From contig NZ_CP152407.1 of assembly GCF_038958875.1 (NCBI RefSeq), positions 4,276,001-4,340,000 of the forward strand: DNA of 64,000 nucleotides, in the 5' to 3' direction. Below, piece by piece: positions 32,432 through 41,904 of this stretch. This DNA is from Acidovorax sp. FHTAMBA. Lineage in GTDB: Bacteria; Pseudomonadota; Gammaproteobacteria; Burkholderiales; Burkholderiaceae_C. The notes beneath the pieces were generated by a model. The model had not been told where the DNA came from and ran no database searches. It saw only the letters and a list, made by a program, of their open reading frames with translations. Both the position numbers and the translations under genes were made by a program. Every line of letters begins with the position of its first letter. Positions within the stretch are counted from its first letter, which is position 1.

Positions 32432-34450
32432 TCACGCAGCGGAAAGCTTGAGCAACTCGGCCCCTTCGGTCACCTGGTCGCCGGGCGCGTAGAGCAGTTC
32501 CTGCACTACGCCATCGGCCGGGGCGGCAATGGTGTGTTCCATCTTCATGGCTTCCATCACGGCCAGGGCCTGGCCCTTGGTCACGGCATCGCCCGCCTTC
32601 ACGGCAAACGACACCACCTTGCCCGGCATGGGGGCGGTCAGGCGCCCGCCTTCGGCCGCGGCTTCGCCCGAGTGGGCCAGCAGGTCGATGGACGTGATCT
32701 GTGTGGCGCCCAGCGGGGTGAAGACATGGTCCACCTCGCCTTGGGCATACACGGCGACGCGGGTGCGCTGGCCCGCGAACTGCAGCTCGATGCCCTGCGC
32801 CAAGGTGCTGAACACCAGGGGCCCGGCCACGGCAGTATCGCCCTCGCCCACTTGCAGGTGCAGGCTGCCGCTGCGCTCGTAGGTCAGCAGCGCCTTGGCA
32901 TGTTCGTCGCCAAATTCAAACTCGAAGCGGCGCTGCACCACGCCATGTGTGTGGAAACCATCGCGGCGGCTGAACGGGTCCACGCCCTCGCTGGCGCGCT
33001 CGTGCAGCAGCGTTTGCGCCACGGCGGCAGCAGCCGCCAGGGCCAGGCCCACGGGCTCCTGGTGGAACAGCACCGCCTGCTCGCGCGGGATGAGCGCGGT
33101 GTCGAGCTTGGCCTGGGCAAACGAATCGGTGCGGGCCACGCGGCGCAAGAACTGCACGTTGGTTGCCAGCCCCACGATGTGGGTCTGCGCCAGCGCCTCA
33201 TCGAGCCGGGCCAGGGCTTGCGCACGCGTGTCGCCGTGCACGATGAGCTTGGCCACCATGGAGTCGTAGAACGGGCTGATCGCATCGCCCTGGCGCACGC
33301 CGGAATCCACGCGCACCGCGCCGCGTTCAAACGTCACACACTCGGGCAGCGCATACACGTTGAGCGCGCCGGTGGCAGGCAGGAAGTTGTTGTCGGGGTT
33401 CTCGGCGCAAATCCGCGCCTCGATGGCGTGGCCGTGGATGCGCAGGTCTTCCTGCTTCAGTGGCAGGGGCTCGCCAGAGGCCACACGCAGCTGCCACTCC
33501 ACCAGGTCGAGGCCGGTGATGGCCTCGGTCACGGGGTGCTCCACCTGCAGGCGGGTGTTCATTTCCATGAAGTAGAACTTCATCTGCTCGGGTGCGTCAT
33601 AGCCGCCGGGCTGCTCGACGATGAACTCCACCGTGCCTGCGCCCACGTAGTTCACGGCCCGCGCAGCGGCCACTGCGGCCTCGCCCATGCGGGCGCGCAG
33701 CTCGGGCGTCATGCCGGGGGCGGGGGCTTCTTCCAGCACCTTCTGGTGGCGGCGTTGCACCGAGCAATCGCGCTCGAACAGGTACACGCAGTTGCCGTGC
33801 GTATCGCCAAACACCTGAATCTCGATGTGGCGAGGGCGCTGCACGTATTTCTCCACCAGCACCGCGTCGTCGCCAAAGCTGTTGATGGCCTCGCGCTTGC
33901 AGGAGTCGAGCGCCGCCGCAAAATCCTCGGCCTTGTCCACCGCGCGCATGCCCTTGCCACCGCCGCCCGCGCTGGCCTTGATGAGCACGGGGTAACCGAT
34001 GCGGTCGGCCTCGCGCTGCAACAGCGCGGGGTCCTGGTCGGCACCGTGGTAGCCCGGCACCAGGGGCACCTGTGCCTGCTCCATCAAGCGCTTGGACTCG
34101 GCCTTGAGGCCCATGGCATTGATGGCGCTGGCGGGGGGGCCGATGAAGACCAGGCCTGCGTCGGCACAGGCCTTGGCGAAGTCTTCGTTCTCGCTCAGGA
34201 AACCGTAGCCAGGGTGGATGGCCTGCGCACCCGTGGCCTTGGCGGCCTCGATGATGCGTTCCCAGCGCAGGTAGCTGTCCTTGGGCGCGCTGCCGCCGAT
34301 GTGCACCGCCTCGTCGCAGACGGCCACGTGTTTGGCGTTGGCATCGGCGTCGGAGTAAACGGCGACGGTCTTCACGCCCAGGCGCTTGGCCGTGGCGGCC
34401 ACTCGGCAGGCGATCTCGCCGCGATTCGCAATCAGGATTTTTTTAAACAT
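32432..34450 (-). CDS. liuD: 3-methylcrotonyl-CoA carboxylase, biotin-containing (alpha) subunit
   Basis: 672 residues from ATG 34450 (MFKKILIANRGEIACRV). Biotin carboxylase (about 1-445, ATP-grasp GGGGKGMR, EMNTRLQVEHPVTE), a middle BT domain, and a biotinyl domain with MEAMKME, the biotinylated lysine being K636. With LiuB it carboxylates 3-methylcrotonyl-CoA to 3-methylglutaconyl-CoA. The assignment over propionyl- or geranyl-CoA carboxylase rests on the neighbouring liuB, liuC and liuE. Confidence 0.92.
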   Translation of the reverse strand: MFKKILIANRGEIACRVAATAKRLGVKTVAVYSDADANAKHVAVCDEAVHIGGSAPKDSYLRWERIIEAAKATGAQAIHPGYGFLSENEDFAKACADAGLVFIGPPASAINAMGLKAESKRLMEQAQVPLVPGYHGADQDPALLQREADRIGYPVLIKASAGGGGKGMRAVDKAEDFAAALDSCKREAINSFGDDAVLVEKYVQRPRHIEIQVFGDTHGNCVYLFERDCSVQRRHQKVLEEAPAPGMTPELRARMGEAAVAAARAVNYVGAGTVEFIVEQPGGYDAPEQMKFYFMEMNTRLQVEHPVTEAITGLDLVEWQLRVASGEPLPLKQEDLRIHGHAIEARICAENPDNNFLPATGALNVYALPECVTFERGAVRVDSGVRQGDAISPFYDSMVAKLIVHGDTRAQALARLDEALAQTHIVGLATNVQFLRRVARTDSFAQAKLDTALIPREQAVLFHQEPVGLALAAAAAVAQTLLHERASEGVDPFSRRDGFHTHGVVQRRFEFEFGDEHAKALLTYERSGSLHLQVGEGDTAVAGPLVFSTLAQGIELQFAGQRTRVAVYAQGEVDHVFTPLGATQITSIDLLAHSGEAAAEGGRLTAPMPGKVVSFAVKAGDAVTKGQALAVMEAMKMEHTIAAPADGVVQELLYAPGDQVTEGAELLKLSAA

Positions 34451-34567
34451 GGCGCCCTCCCGCGGCGAGATCGCCTGCGCACGCTGTGCGTGCCAAGCAA
34501 TTTGCAGAAACATCCGCTGCGCGGCTGTTTTCGCCACGATTTGCGATGAGTATCTTGTTGAACATTT

Positions 34568-35287
34568 TTAAGCCACCTTGGCAGAACCAGAAAAGAATGA
34601 AGACAAGCGCCGCACCACGGCGCGCAGAAACCTGAACAGCACCACCAGCAGCAGCACCGACACGATCACCATCACCACCAGCGCGATGCCGAACGCCACC
34701 GGGTACTGCGTGGCCAGCCACACCACGGCCACCACCAGGCCGTCTTCAAAGAACGACAGGCCCCAGTTGGAAAACGGCTCGGGCGAGGTGTTCACGGCCG
34801 CCCGCGTGGTCATCTTGGTGGCCAGTGCCGTGGCCGAGAGGGAGCCCCCCAGCAGCCCGGCCACCACCGCCATGGTGGCGTTGTCGGCGCCAAACACGCC
34901 GTACGCCAGCGCGGCACCTGCGGGCACGCGGATGAAGGCGTGCACCGCATCCCAGGCGCTGTCCAGCCAGGGCACCTTGTCGGCGAAAAACTCCACCAGC
35001 AGCATGAAGCCGCTGACCATCAGCACCACAGGGTGCTGCAGCATGGCCAGGCCGGGCGGCAGCGGCATCCATCCCAGCACGCCCATCATCCCGACCAGAA
35101 ACACCACCGCATACAGCCGGAACCCGCTGGCCCAGCCCAGCGCGGCGGCCAGTGCCAGCAGGCTGGGCATGTCGAGCTGCGCCGTGGCCGTGGCTGCTGC
35201 GTCACCCACCGCGCGTGCGGTGCCGCCATCCACATGCAGCCCCACGGTGTGGAGCCACTGCACGATGTTGAACCAGAGCGTGTCCAC
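34568..35287 (-). CDS. DUF4126 integral membrane protein
   Basis: 239 residues from GTG 35287, with GGAGG seven bases upstream. Longer frames have no ribosome site. Four to five membrane segments and the DUF4126 pattern (LGWASGFRLYAVVFLVGMMG, FADKVPWLDSAWDAVHAFIR, GLLGGSLSATALATKMTTRA, NTSPEPFSNW). Function unknown. It interrupts the order liuC-liuD. Confidence 0.85.
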   Translation of the reverse strand: MDTLWFNIVQWLHTVGLHVDGGTARAVGDAAATATAQLDMPSLLALAAALGWASGFRLYAVVFLVGMMGVLGWMPLPPGLAMLQHPVVLMVSGFMLLVEFFADKVPWLDSAWDAVHAFIRVPAGAALAYGVFGADNATMAVVAGLLGGSLSATALATKMTTRAAVNTSPEPFSNWGLSFFEDGLVVAVVWLATQYPVAFGIALVVMVIVSVLLLVVLFRFLRAVVRRLSSFFSGSAKVA

Positions 35288-35291
35288 GTCA

Positions 35292-35518
35292 ATCCTCCGC
35301 CGCGTCCAGCCCTGCCTCAGGCGTGCGAGACCGCCGTGGCTCCATGCCAGGGATGCCAAGCAAGGGCCGCCCCGCAGCGAGGGCATCGTCCCCCTCCCGC
35401 GAAGCGAGAGAGGGGCTGAGAGGCGCGGCTCCAAGCCTGCCCGCGCAGGCTTGGACGTCCTCGAAGGGCTGCTGCCTGCGGCGGCGGCACCGAGGCGCGC
35501 AGCGACTCAGGGGGTATT
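35292..35518. repeat. Intergenic GC-rich palindromic stretch
   Basis: A 227-bp gap between liuC and the DUF4126 gene, rich in hairpins. The clearest has arms CCAAGCCTGC and GCAGGCTTGG at 35431-35454. A CCTCCCGCGAAGCGAGAGAGG hairpin lies just left of it at about 35395. It is probably a mosaic of intergenic repeats. No gene was seen. Confidence 0.55.
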
Positions 35519-36301
35519 TCATACCAACCAGGCGGGTTTGCGCTTGTTGAGGAAGGACTGCACGCCTTCCTTGCCCTCGTCGCTGGCACGGATTTCGGCG
35601 ATGCCTTGCACCGTAGCGGCGATCAGGCCTGCGTTGATCTCGCGTTCGGCCACGTCGATGACGAGCTTCTTGCACGCACGCACGGCGTTGGGGCTGGCGC
35701 TGGTGAGTGCCTTGAGCAACTCATCGACCTTGGCGTCGAGCTGGTCGGCAGTCACCACCTCATGCACAAAGCCGACGCGCAAAGCTTCGGCCGCACCAAA
35801 GCGCTCTGCAGTGAGGAAATAGCGGTGCGCGGCCCGCGCACCCATGGCACGGATCACATACGGACTGATGGTGGCGGGGATGAGGCCCAGCTTCACTTCG
35901 CTGAGGCAAAAACCTGCCGTGTCCACGGCCACGGCCATGTCGCACGCGGCCACCAGGCCCATGCCGCCGGCGTACACGTCGCCCTGCACCCGTGCCACCG
36001 TGGGCTTGGGGCATTCATAAATCACGCGCAGCATCTCGGCCAGCTTGCCCGCGTCGGCGATGTTCTCGCCCTGCGTGTAGTCGGCCATGCGGCGCATCCA
36101 GTTGAGGTTGGCGCCTGCGCAGAAGGCGGGGCCTTCCGCCGCCAGCACCACGGCGCGCACATCAGCGCGGCTGCCCACATCGGTGAAGGCGGCGGTGATC
36201 TCGGCAATGACTTCGTCGCTGAATGCGTTTCGGATCTCGGGCTGCGTGAGCGTGATGCGCGCCACGGCGCCGGTTTGGGTGATGGACAGGTTCTGGCTCA
36301 T
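35519..36301 (-). CDS. liuC: 3-methylglutaconyl-CoA hydratase (enoyl-CoA hydratase family)
   Basis: 260 residues from ATG 36301, overlapping the DinB stop (ATGA). Crotonase fold with oxyanion-hole segments AFCAGANLNWMRRM and GDVYAGGMGLVAACD, and the acidic residue region LSEVKLGLIPATISPYV. It hydrates 3-methylglutaconyl-CoA to HMG-CoA in leucine breakdown. The ANLNWM motif and position between liuB and liuD support LiuC over a general enoyl-CoA hydratase. Confidence 0.9.
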   Translation of the reverse strand: MSQNLSITQTGAVARITLTQPEIRNAFSDEVIAEITAAFTDVGSRADVRAVVLAAEGPAFCAGANLNWMRRMADYTQGENIADAGKLAEMLRVIYECPKPTVARVQGDVYAGGMGLVAACDMAVAVDTAGFCLSEVKLGLIPATISPYVIRAMGARAAHRYFLTAERFGAAEALRVGFVHEVVTADQLDAKVDELLKALTSASPNAVRACKKLVIDVAEREINAGLIAATVQGIAEIRASDEGKEGVQSFLNKRKPAWLV

Positions 36302-36807
36302 GGCGTGGACGGGTTTTGCAGGAAGTAGACAAGGTCCAGCTCGGGGCTGGGCTGGCCCAGGGCGGTCAATGCTGCGGTGATCTGGCCCCGGTGGTGGGTG
36401 CCGTGGTTGAACACGTGCGCCAGCGTGGCCGCAAACGGCAGCGATGCCGCTGTGCCGCGCATGGTGGTGTAGTCGAGCGTGCCGCTCCAGCGGTCCGGCT
36501 TGAACGAGGCTATCAGCGGTGCCCAGCGGGCCGCGCCTTCGCGCAGCCGGGCATCCAACTGCGCACGGTCGCTCTCCAGCTCGGCGTCCAGCGCCACCTT
36601 GGGCGAAATGCCGTCGGCAAAGCGCACGAACCACAGATGGTGTTCGCCCACCAGCAGGTGGTTGAGCGTGCCGTGGATGCTGTGGAAGAACAAACCCACA
36701 TCGCGCCGGTAGTCCTCTTCCGGCAGCGCCTTCACGACATCGAGCAGGCGCGCCGTGGCCCACACGTTGTAGCGCGCAAGCTGGGTAAAGTGGGCAACAG
36801 CGTCCAT
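36298..36807 (-). CDS. DinB-family protein
   Basis: 169 residues from ATG 36807, with GGGAG upstream; a GTG at 36828 overlapping liuB is less likely. A four-helix DinB/YfiT fold with the metal-binding histidines in HGTLNHLLVGEHHLW and HVFNHGTHHRGQI. Members are thiol transferases or metal-dependent enzymes, mostly uncharacterised. It is inserted between liuB and liuC and overlaps liuC by 4 bp, so it is expressed with the leucine genes. Confidence 0.88.
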   Translation of the reverse strand: MDAVAHFTQLARYNVWATARLLDVVKALPEEDYRRDVGLFFHSIHGTLNHLLVGEHHLWFVRFADGISPKVALDAELESDRAQLDARLREGAARWAPLIASFKPDRWSGTLDYTTMRGTAASLPFAATLAHVFNHGTHHRGQITAALTALGQPSPELDLVYFLQNPSTP

Positions 36808-36824
36808 GGCGGCTCCCGGCGGGG

Positions 36825-38432
36825 TCACATGCGGAACAGGCCGAACTTGGTGTCTTCAATCGGCGCGTTGCGCGTGGCCGCCAGGCCCAGCGCCAGCACA
36901 CGGCGCGTGTCGGCGGGGTCGATCACGCCGTCGTCCCACAGGCGGGCGGTGGCGTAGTAGGGGTGGCCCTGGTCCTCATACTGGCGGCGGATGGGGGCCT
37001 TGAAGGCTTCTTCTTCCTCCATGCTCCACTGCCCACCCTTGGCCTCGATGCCGTCGCGCTTGACGGTGGCCAGCACCCCGGCGGCCTGGTCGCCGCCCAT
37101 CACGCTGATGCGCGCGTTGGGCCACATCCAGAGGAAGCGGGGTGAGTACGCACGACCGCACATGCCATAGTTGCCCGCGCCAAAGCTGCCGCCGATGATG
37201 ATGGTGAACTTGGGCACGCTGGCCGTGGCCACGGCCGTGACCATCTTGGCGCCGTTGCGGGCAATGCCTTCGTTTTCGTACTTGCGGCCCACCATGAAGC
37301 CGGTGATGTTCTGCAGGAACACCAGCGGAATCTTGCGCTGGCAGCACAGCTCGATGAAGTGCGCGCCCTTCAAGGCCGACTCGCTGAACAGGATGCCGTT
37401 GTTGGCGATGATGCCGACCATCATCCCTTCGATGCGCGCAAAGCCGGTGACCAGCGTGGTGCCGTAGCGGGCCTTGAACTCGTCGAACTCGCTACCGTCC
37501 ACGATGCGCGCAATGATCTCGCGCACATCAAAGGGCTTGCGCGTGTCCACGGGGATCACGCCATACAGCTCTTCTGCTGCAAATTTAGGAGCTATCGGCG
37601 CTTGATCGGCGGGCGCTGGGGCCTTGTTTTTATTCAAATTGCGGATGGCATTGCGCGCCAGTTGCAGCGCATGCATGTCGTTCTGCGCCAGGTGGTCGGC
37701 CACGCCCGACAGGCGCGTGTGCACGTCGCCGCCCCCCAGGTCTTCGGCCGTGACGACCTCGCCCGTCGCAGCCTTCACCAATGGCGGGCCGCCCAAAAAG
37801 ATGGTGCCCTGGTTCTTCACGATGATCGATTCATCGCTCATCGCCGGTACGTAGGCGCCGCCCGCCGTACAGCTGCCCATCACCACGGCGATCTGCGAGA
37901 TGCCCATGGCGCTCATGTTGGCCTGGTTGAAGAAGATGCGGCCAAAGTGGTCGCGGTCGGGGAATACCTCGTCCTGGTTGGGCAGGTTGGCGCCGCCCGA
38001 GTCCACCAGGTAGATGCACGGCAGGTGGTTCTGCTGCGCCACTTCCTGCGCGCGCAGGTGCTTCTTGACGGTGAGCGGGTAGTAGGTGCCGCCCTTCACC
38101 GTGGCGTCGTTGCACACGATCATGCAGTCCACGCCGCTCACGCGGCCGATGCCGGCAATCAGCCCCGAGCTGGGCGCATCGTTGTTGTACATGTTGAGCG
38201 CGGCCAGCGGCGCGAGTTCGAGGAAGGGCGTGCCGGGGTCCAGCAGCATCTGCACACGCTCGCGCGGCAGCAGCTTGCCGCGTGCGATGTGCTTGGCGCG
38301 GGCCGCGTCGCCGCCACCTTGGGCGACCTTGTCAAGCTGGGCTCGCAGGTCATCCACCAGGCCGCGCATGGCGGCGGCGTTGGCCAGAAAGTCCGCCGAG
38401 CGGGCATTGAGTTGGGTGTCGAGAATGGTCAT
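36825..38432 (-). CDS. liuB: 3-methylcrotonyl-CoA carboxylase, carboxyltransferase (beta) subunit
   Basis: 535 residues from ATG 38432. Two crotonase-like carboxyltransferase halves (SGGANLPNQDEVFPDRDHFGR in the N-half; ITGFMVGRKYENEGIARNGAK and GGSFGAGNYGMCGRAYSPRF in the C-half). It transfers carboxyl from biotin on LiuD to 3-methylcrotonyl-CoA. Between the halves, about residues 268-283, an Ala/Pro-rich stretch (KNKAPAPADQAPIAPKF) is encoded by a degenerate palindromic repeat. It starts 14 bp after the acyl-CoA synthetase stop. Confidence 0.93.
   Translation of the reverse strand: MTILDTQLNARSADFLANAAAMRGLVDDLRAQLDKVAQGGGDAARAKHIARGKLLPRERVQMLLDPGTPFLELAPLAALNMYNNDAPSSGLIAGIGRVSGVDCMIVCNDATVKGGTYYPLTVKKHLRAQEVAQQNHLPCIYLVDSGGANLPNQDEVFPDRDHFGRIFFNQANMSAMGISQIAVVMGSCTAGGAYVPAMSDESIIVKNQGTIFLGGPPLVKAATGEVVTAEDLGGGDVHTRLSGVADHLAQNDMHALQLARNAIRNLNKNKAPAPADQAPIAPKFAAEELYGVIPVDTRKPFDVREIIARIVDGSEFDEFKARYGTTLVTGFARIEGMMVGIIANNGILFSESALKGAHFIELCCQRKIPLVFLQNITGFMVGRKYENEGIARNGAKMVTAVATASVPKFTIIIGGSFGAGNYGMCGRAYSPRFLWMWPNARISVMGGDQAAGVLATVKRDGIEAKGGQWSMEEEEAFKAPIRRQYEDQGHPYYATARLWDDGVIDPADTRRVLALGLAATRNAPIEDTKFGLFRM
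37583..37632 (-). repeat. Degenerate dispersed AGCGCT element, copy 5, inside liuB
   Basis: On the minus strand it reads AACAAGGCCCCAGCGCCCGC, then CGATCAAGCGCCGATAGCTC, ending CTAAATT. It has the spacing of the other copies with mutated arms. It is translated in frame in the linker between the carboxyltransferase halves. Confidence 0.55.
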
Positions 38433-38445
38433 GCTGTGTTGCTCT

Positions 38446-40176
38446 TCAAGCTGTCTTTTGTTCTTCCAGGCCGAGAAGGTCCTTCATCTCGTCACGGATC
38501 TTGAACTTCTGGATCTTGCCCGTCACCGTCATCGGAAAGCTGGCGACAAAGCGGATGTAGCGCGGCACCTTGTAGTGGGCAATCTGGCCCTTGCAGAAGA
38601 CGCGGATGTCGTCTTCGGTGGGCTGGGTGCCGGGCTTGGCGATGATCCAGGCGCAGAGTTCCTCGCCGTACTTCTGGTCGGGCACACCCACCACCTGCAC
38701 ATCCTGCACCTGCGGGTGGCGGTACAAGAATTCTTCAATCTCGCGCGGGTAGATGTTTTCACCGCCACGGATCACCATGTCCTTGATGCGGCCCACGATG
38801 TTGACGTAGCCCTCGGCATCCATGGTGGCCAGGTCGCCGGTGTGCATCCAGCCGTCGGCGTCGATGGCTTCTTGCGTTTTGGCGGCGTCTTCCCAGTAGC
38901 CGTGCATCACCGAATAGCCCTTGGTGCAGAACTCGCCGCGCTGGCCTATGGGCACTGTTGAGCCTGTGTCCGGGTCCACGATCTTGATCTCCAGATGCGG
39001 TTGCACCTGGCCGACCGTGGATACGCGCTTGATAAGCGGCGTGTCGGTGCTGCTCTGGCAGCTCACAGGGCTGGTCTCGGTCATGCCGTAGGCAATGGTG
39101 ATGTCGCGCAGGTTCATCTGCTCCACCACGCGCTTCATGACCTCGGTGGGGCAAGGCGAGCCGGCCATGATGCCGGTGCGCAGGGTGCTCAGGTCGAACT
39201 CGGCAAAGCGCGGGTGGCCCAGCTCGGCGATGAACATGGTGGGCACGCCGTGCAGGCCGGTGCAGCGCTCGTCCTGCACCGTCTGCAGCACCGTGAGCGG
39301 GTCAAACCCGTCGTTGGGGTACACGATGGCAGAGCCATGCGTGAGGCACGCCAGGTTGCCGAGCACCATGCCAAAGCAGTGGTACAGCGGCACGGGGATG
39401 CACAGGCGGTCGTCGGGCGTGAGCTTCATGCACTCGCCAATGAAGAAGCCGTTGTTCAGGATGTTGCGGTGCGTGAGCGTGGCGCCCTTGGGGAAGCCCG
39501 TGGTGCCGCTGGTGAACTGGATATTGATGGGGTCGGTGGCCCGGAGCGTTGCCGCCACCTGGGCCAGGCGTGGGTCGGCCACATCGCCGCGCGCCATCAG
39601 GTCGGAAAAGCGCAGCAGGCCCGGCTCTTCGCCACCCACGCCAGGCTCGTCGATCCAGACCACGGTGTGCAGGTGCGGCAGCTGCTGCGCCTCCAGCTCG
39701 CCCGGCGTGCCGTGCGCCCATTCGGGCGCCAGCTCGCGCAGCATGCCCAGGTAGTCGCTGGTCTTGAAACGCGCCATGGTCACCAGCAGCTTGCAGCCTA
39801 CCTTGTTCAGCGCGTATTCCACTTCAGACGTGCGGTAGGCCGGGTTGATGTTGACCAGCACCAGGCCCACCTGCGCGGTGGCCAGCTGCATCAGCACCCA
39901 TTCGGCGTTGTTGTGCGACCAGATGCCCACGCGGTCGCCGGGCACCAGGCCCATCCCCAGCAGCGCGCTGGCCAGGCGGTGCGCCTCGGTCTGCAGGCTG
40001 CGGTAGGTGTAGCGCAGCCCCTGGTGGCGGCTTACCAGCGCCTCGCGCTCGGGCTGGCGGGCCACCATGTCGGCAAAGAAGGCGCCGATGGTCTGCTCGA
40101 TCAGGGGAACACCGGTGGCGCCACGGGCGTAGCTGTCCACCAGCGGTGCGGAGTTCGTTGCGGCGGTACTCGTCAC
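38446..40176 (-). CDS. Acyl-CoA synthetase (AMP-binding)
   Basis: 576 residues from GTG 40176, with AGGAGA nine bases upstream. ANL-family signatures: ATP-binding FTSGTTGFPKGATLTH, YGMTETSPVS, WMHTGDLATMDAEGYVNIVGR and the C-terminal catalytic Lys in MTVTGKIQKFKIRDE. It activates a carboxylic acid to its CoA ester, with medium-chain or branched acids likely. It is upstream of liuB in one transcription unit, so it may feed isovalerate or similar acids into the pathway. Divergent from the AraC-type gene. Confidence 0.9.
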   Translation of the reverse strand: MTSTAATNSAPLVDSYARGATGVPLIEQTIGAFFADMVARQPEREALVSRHQGLRYTYRSLQTEAHRLASALLGMGLVPGDRVGIWSHNNAEWVLMQLATAQVGLVLVNINPAYRTSEVEYALNKVGCKLLVTMARFKTSDYLGMLRELAPEWAHGTPGELEAQQLPHLHTVVWIDEPGVGGEEPGLLRFSDLMARGDVADPRLAQVAATLRATDPINIQFTSGTTGFPKGATLTHRNILNNGFFIGECMKLTPDDRLCIPVPLYHCFGMVLGNLACLTHGSAIVYPNDGFDPLTVLQTVQDERCTGLHGVPTMFIAELGHPRFAEFDLSTLRTGIMAGSPCPTEVMKRVVEQMNLRDITIAYGMTETSPVSCQSSTDTPLIKRVSTVGQVQPHLEIKIVDPDTGSTVPIGQRGEFCTKGYSVMHGYWEDAAKTQEAIDADGWMHTGDLATMDAEGYVNIVGRIKDMVIRGGENIYPREIEEFLYRHPQVQDVQVVGVPDQKYGEELCAWIIAKPGTQPTEDDIRVFCKGQIAHYKVPRYIRFVASFPMTVTGKIQKFKIRDEMKDLLGLEEQKTA

Positions 40177-40271
40177 GGGGTTGTCTCCTGTGTCATCCGG
40201 CCCACGCCACAAGACAACGCGGGCGGGCGATCCGTAAGCATAGAAGCCTGAACCCCTGACGGGTGGACACA

Positions 40272-41381
40272 ATGGTTGCAAATCGTGCCACGGCTGGCAC
40301 ACTCTGCGGCGTGAAGACCACCGACCCTACCGACCATCGTCTCCCAACCACTCCATCTGCCCCTGCCGCAACGCCCATCGCCTTTGTGCGTGCGATTGTT
40401 CTGGCGTACGAACAGCGCGGCATGAGCCCCCAACACGCCCTGGCCCGGGCACAGATTGCGCCGCAGCTGCTGCCCGACGACAGCGCCCGCATCACCGCCT
40501 GGCAGATGGAGCAGATCTCCGACGCCGCCATGCAAGAGCTGGACGACGAAGCCTTGGGCTGGTTCAGCCGCCGTCTGCCCTGGGGCAGCTACGGCATGCT
40601 GGCGCGCGCCAGCATCAGCGCGCCCACGCTGCAGGTCGCCCTGGCCCGCTGGTGCCGCCACCACGGCCTGCTGACGGACGACATTGCGCTGCACCTCACC
40701 ACCCAGGGTGACGCCGCCACCCTGGCCATCACCGAGGCACGCGACCTGGGCGCGCTGCGCGAGTTCTGCCTGGTATCCGTGCTGCGCAATGCCCACGGCC
40801 TAGCGTGCTGGCTGGTGGACTCGCGCATCCCCCTCATTGCTGCCGAGTTCGCTTTTGAAGCGCCGCCGCATGCCGATGCGTACGCCGTGCTGTTCCGCGG
40901 CCCCGTCACCTTCCACGCACCGCGCACGGCTCTGCACTTTGACGCCCGCTACCTGCACCTGCCCCTGCGCCGCGACGAACAGGCCCTGCGCCAGATGCTG
41001 CAGCACGCCCTGCCCCTGACGGTGCTGCACTACCGCCGCGACCGCCTGCTGGTGCAGCGCGTGCGCCAGTTGCTGGGCGCGCCCCTGCCTGGGCAACCGA
41101 CCCACGCCCTGCCCCAGCACAGCGCCGAATCCCTGGCCGCCCTGCTGCATGTGTCGCCGCGCACGCTGCACCGGCAACTGAAGGAAGAAGGCGCCACGCT
41201 GCAGGGCTTGAAAGACGAGGTGCGCCGCACCCGCGCGGTGGAGCTGCTGCACCGCACGCAACGGCCCATCAAGCAGGTGGCCGAGGCGGCGGGGTTTGAG
41301 AACGAGAAGAGTTTTATCCGGGCGTTTCGCGGGTGGACGGGGCAGTCGCCGGCGGAGTTTCGGAGGGGGGTGAGGGTGTAG
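40272..41381 (+). CDS. AraC-family transcriptional regulator
   Basis: 369 residues if started at ATG 40272; an in-frame GTG at 40263 and a GTG at 40310 are alternatives. The N-terminal Arabinose_bd-type sensor domain (about 40-230, RLPWGSYGMLARASISAPTL) is followed by a C-terminal AraC double helix-turn-helix (LAALLHVSPRTLHRQLKEEG and IKQVAEAAGFENEKSFIRAFR). It is divergent from the acyl-CoA synthetase-liuB unit across about 95 bp and is a likely local regulator of it. Confidence 0.9.
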   Translation: MVANRATAGTLCGVKTTDPTDHRLPTTPSAPAATPIAFVRAIVLAYEQRGMSPQHALARAQIAPQLLPDDSARITAWQMEQISDAAMQELDDEALGWFSRRLPWGSYGMLARASISAPTLQVALARWCRHHGLLTDDIALHLTTQGDAATLAITEARDLGALREFCLVSVLRNAHGLACWLVDSRIPLIAAEFAFEAPPHADAYAVLFRGPVTFHAPRTALHFDARYLHLPLRRDEQALRQMLQHALPLTVLHYRRDRLLVQRVRQLLGAPLPGQPTHALPQHSAESLAALLHVSPRTLHRQLKEEGATLQGLKDEVRRTRAVELLHRTQRPIKQVAEAAGFENEKSFIRAFRGWTGQSPAEFRRGVRV

Positions 41382-41475
41382 GGCCCGAAGCCAGCTCGCT
41401 ATACAGTCACGCTCTGCGCTATACAGTGGGTAGACACAAGCACAGGTACAACTATCGATCAATTCATCGGCGCTT

Positions 41476-41784
41476 ATGGTTCCACCCAGATTCGACACAA
41501 GAGAGCCTCAGATACGGCCGTTCTTCAGGGTCCTTGGGGTACTACTACTCTTCGCAATGGCAGCAGCACTGGTTGCGGGGTCAATACCGCTTCTCATAAA
41601 CCCAGGCCCGGCAGAGGTCGCGTGTCCGACAAACACCCGCAAGTTTGCATGCGAACTAGGTGCAACTATCGTCGGGTCAATACCCGCAGGTGCACAACGA
41701 ACCGTGCTGGGCTTGACTGGTCTTGCCTCAACAGCGGGAATTTTTGGACTAGCTTGGATATTCGTCTGGCGCAAGACACGATGA
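41476..41784 (+). CDS. Hypothetical two-TM protein
   Basis: 102 residues. Hydrophobic segments at about 19-40 and 78-98, with a small Cys-containing loop between (EVACPTNTRKFACELG, two cysteines that could form a disulphide). No clear ribosome site. This stretch has lower GC than its neighbours, so it may be a recent acquisition. Unrecognised; moderate confidence that it is a real gene. Confidence 0.5.
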   Translation: MVPPRFDTREPQIRPFFRVLGVLLLFAMAAALVAGSIPLLINPGPAEVACPTNTRKFACELGATIVGSIPAGAQRTVLGLTGLASTAGIFGLAWIFVWRKTR

Positions 41785-41904
41785 GACGTCTGTTGCATGC
41801 GCGTGCGTCGAGCGCACCCCCATGAAGCAAGCATCTGCTTCCAGTGAGACCGACGCACGCTAAGCTGCGCAAATCCAATTCCAGCCAGCGACGCCAACCG
41901 CCCC

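Noticed and set aside
32363..34549. A 728-residue plus-strand frame opposite liuD
   Set aside because: His/Gly/Ala/Arg-rich antisense shadow. The minus strand is an intact biotin carboxylase.
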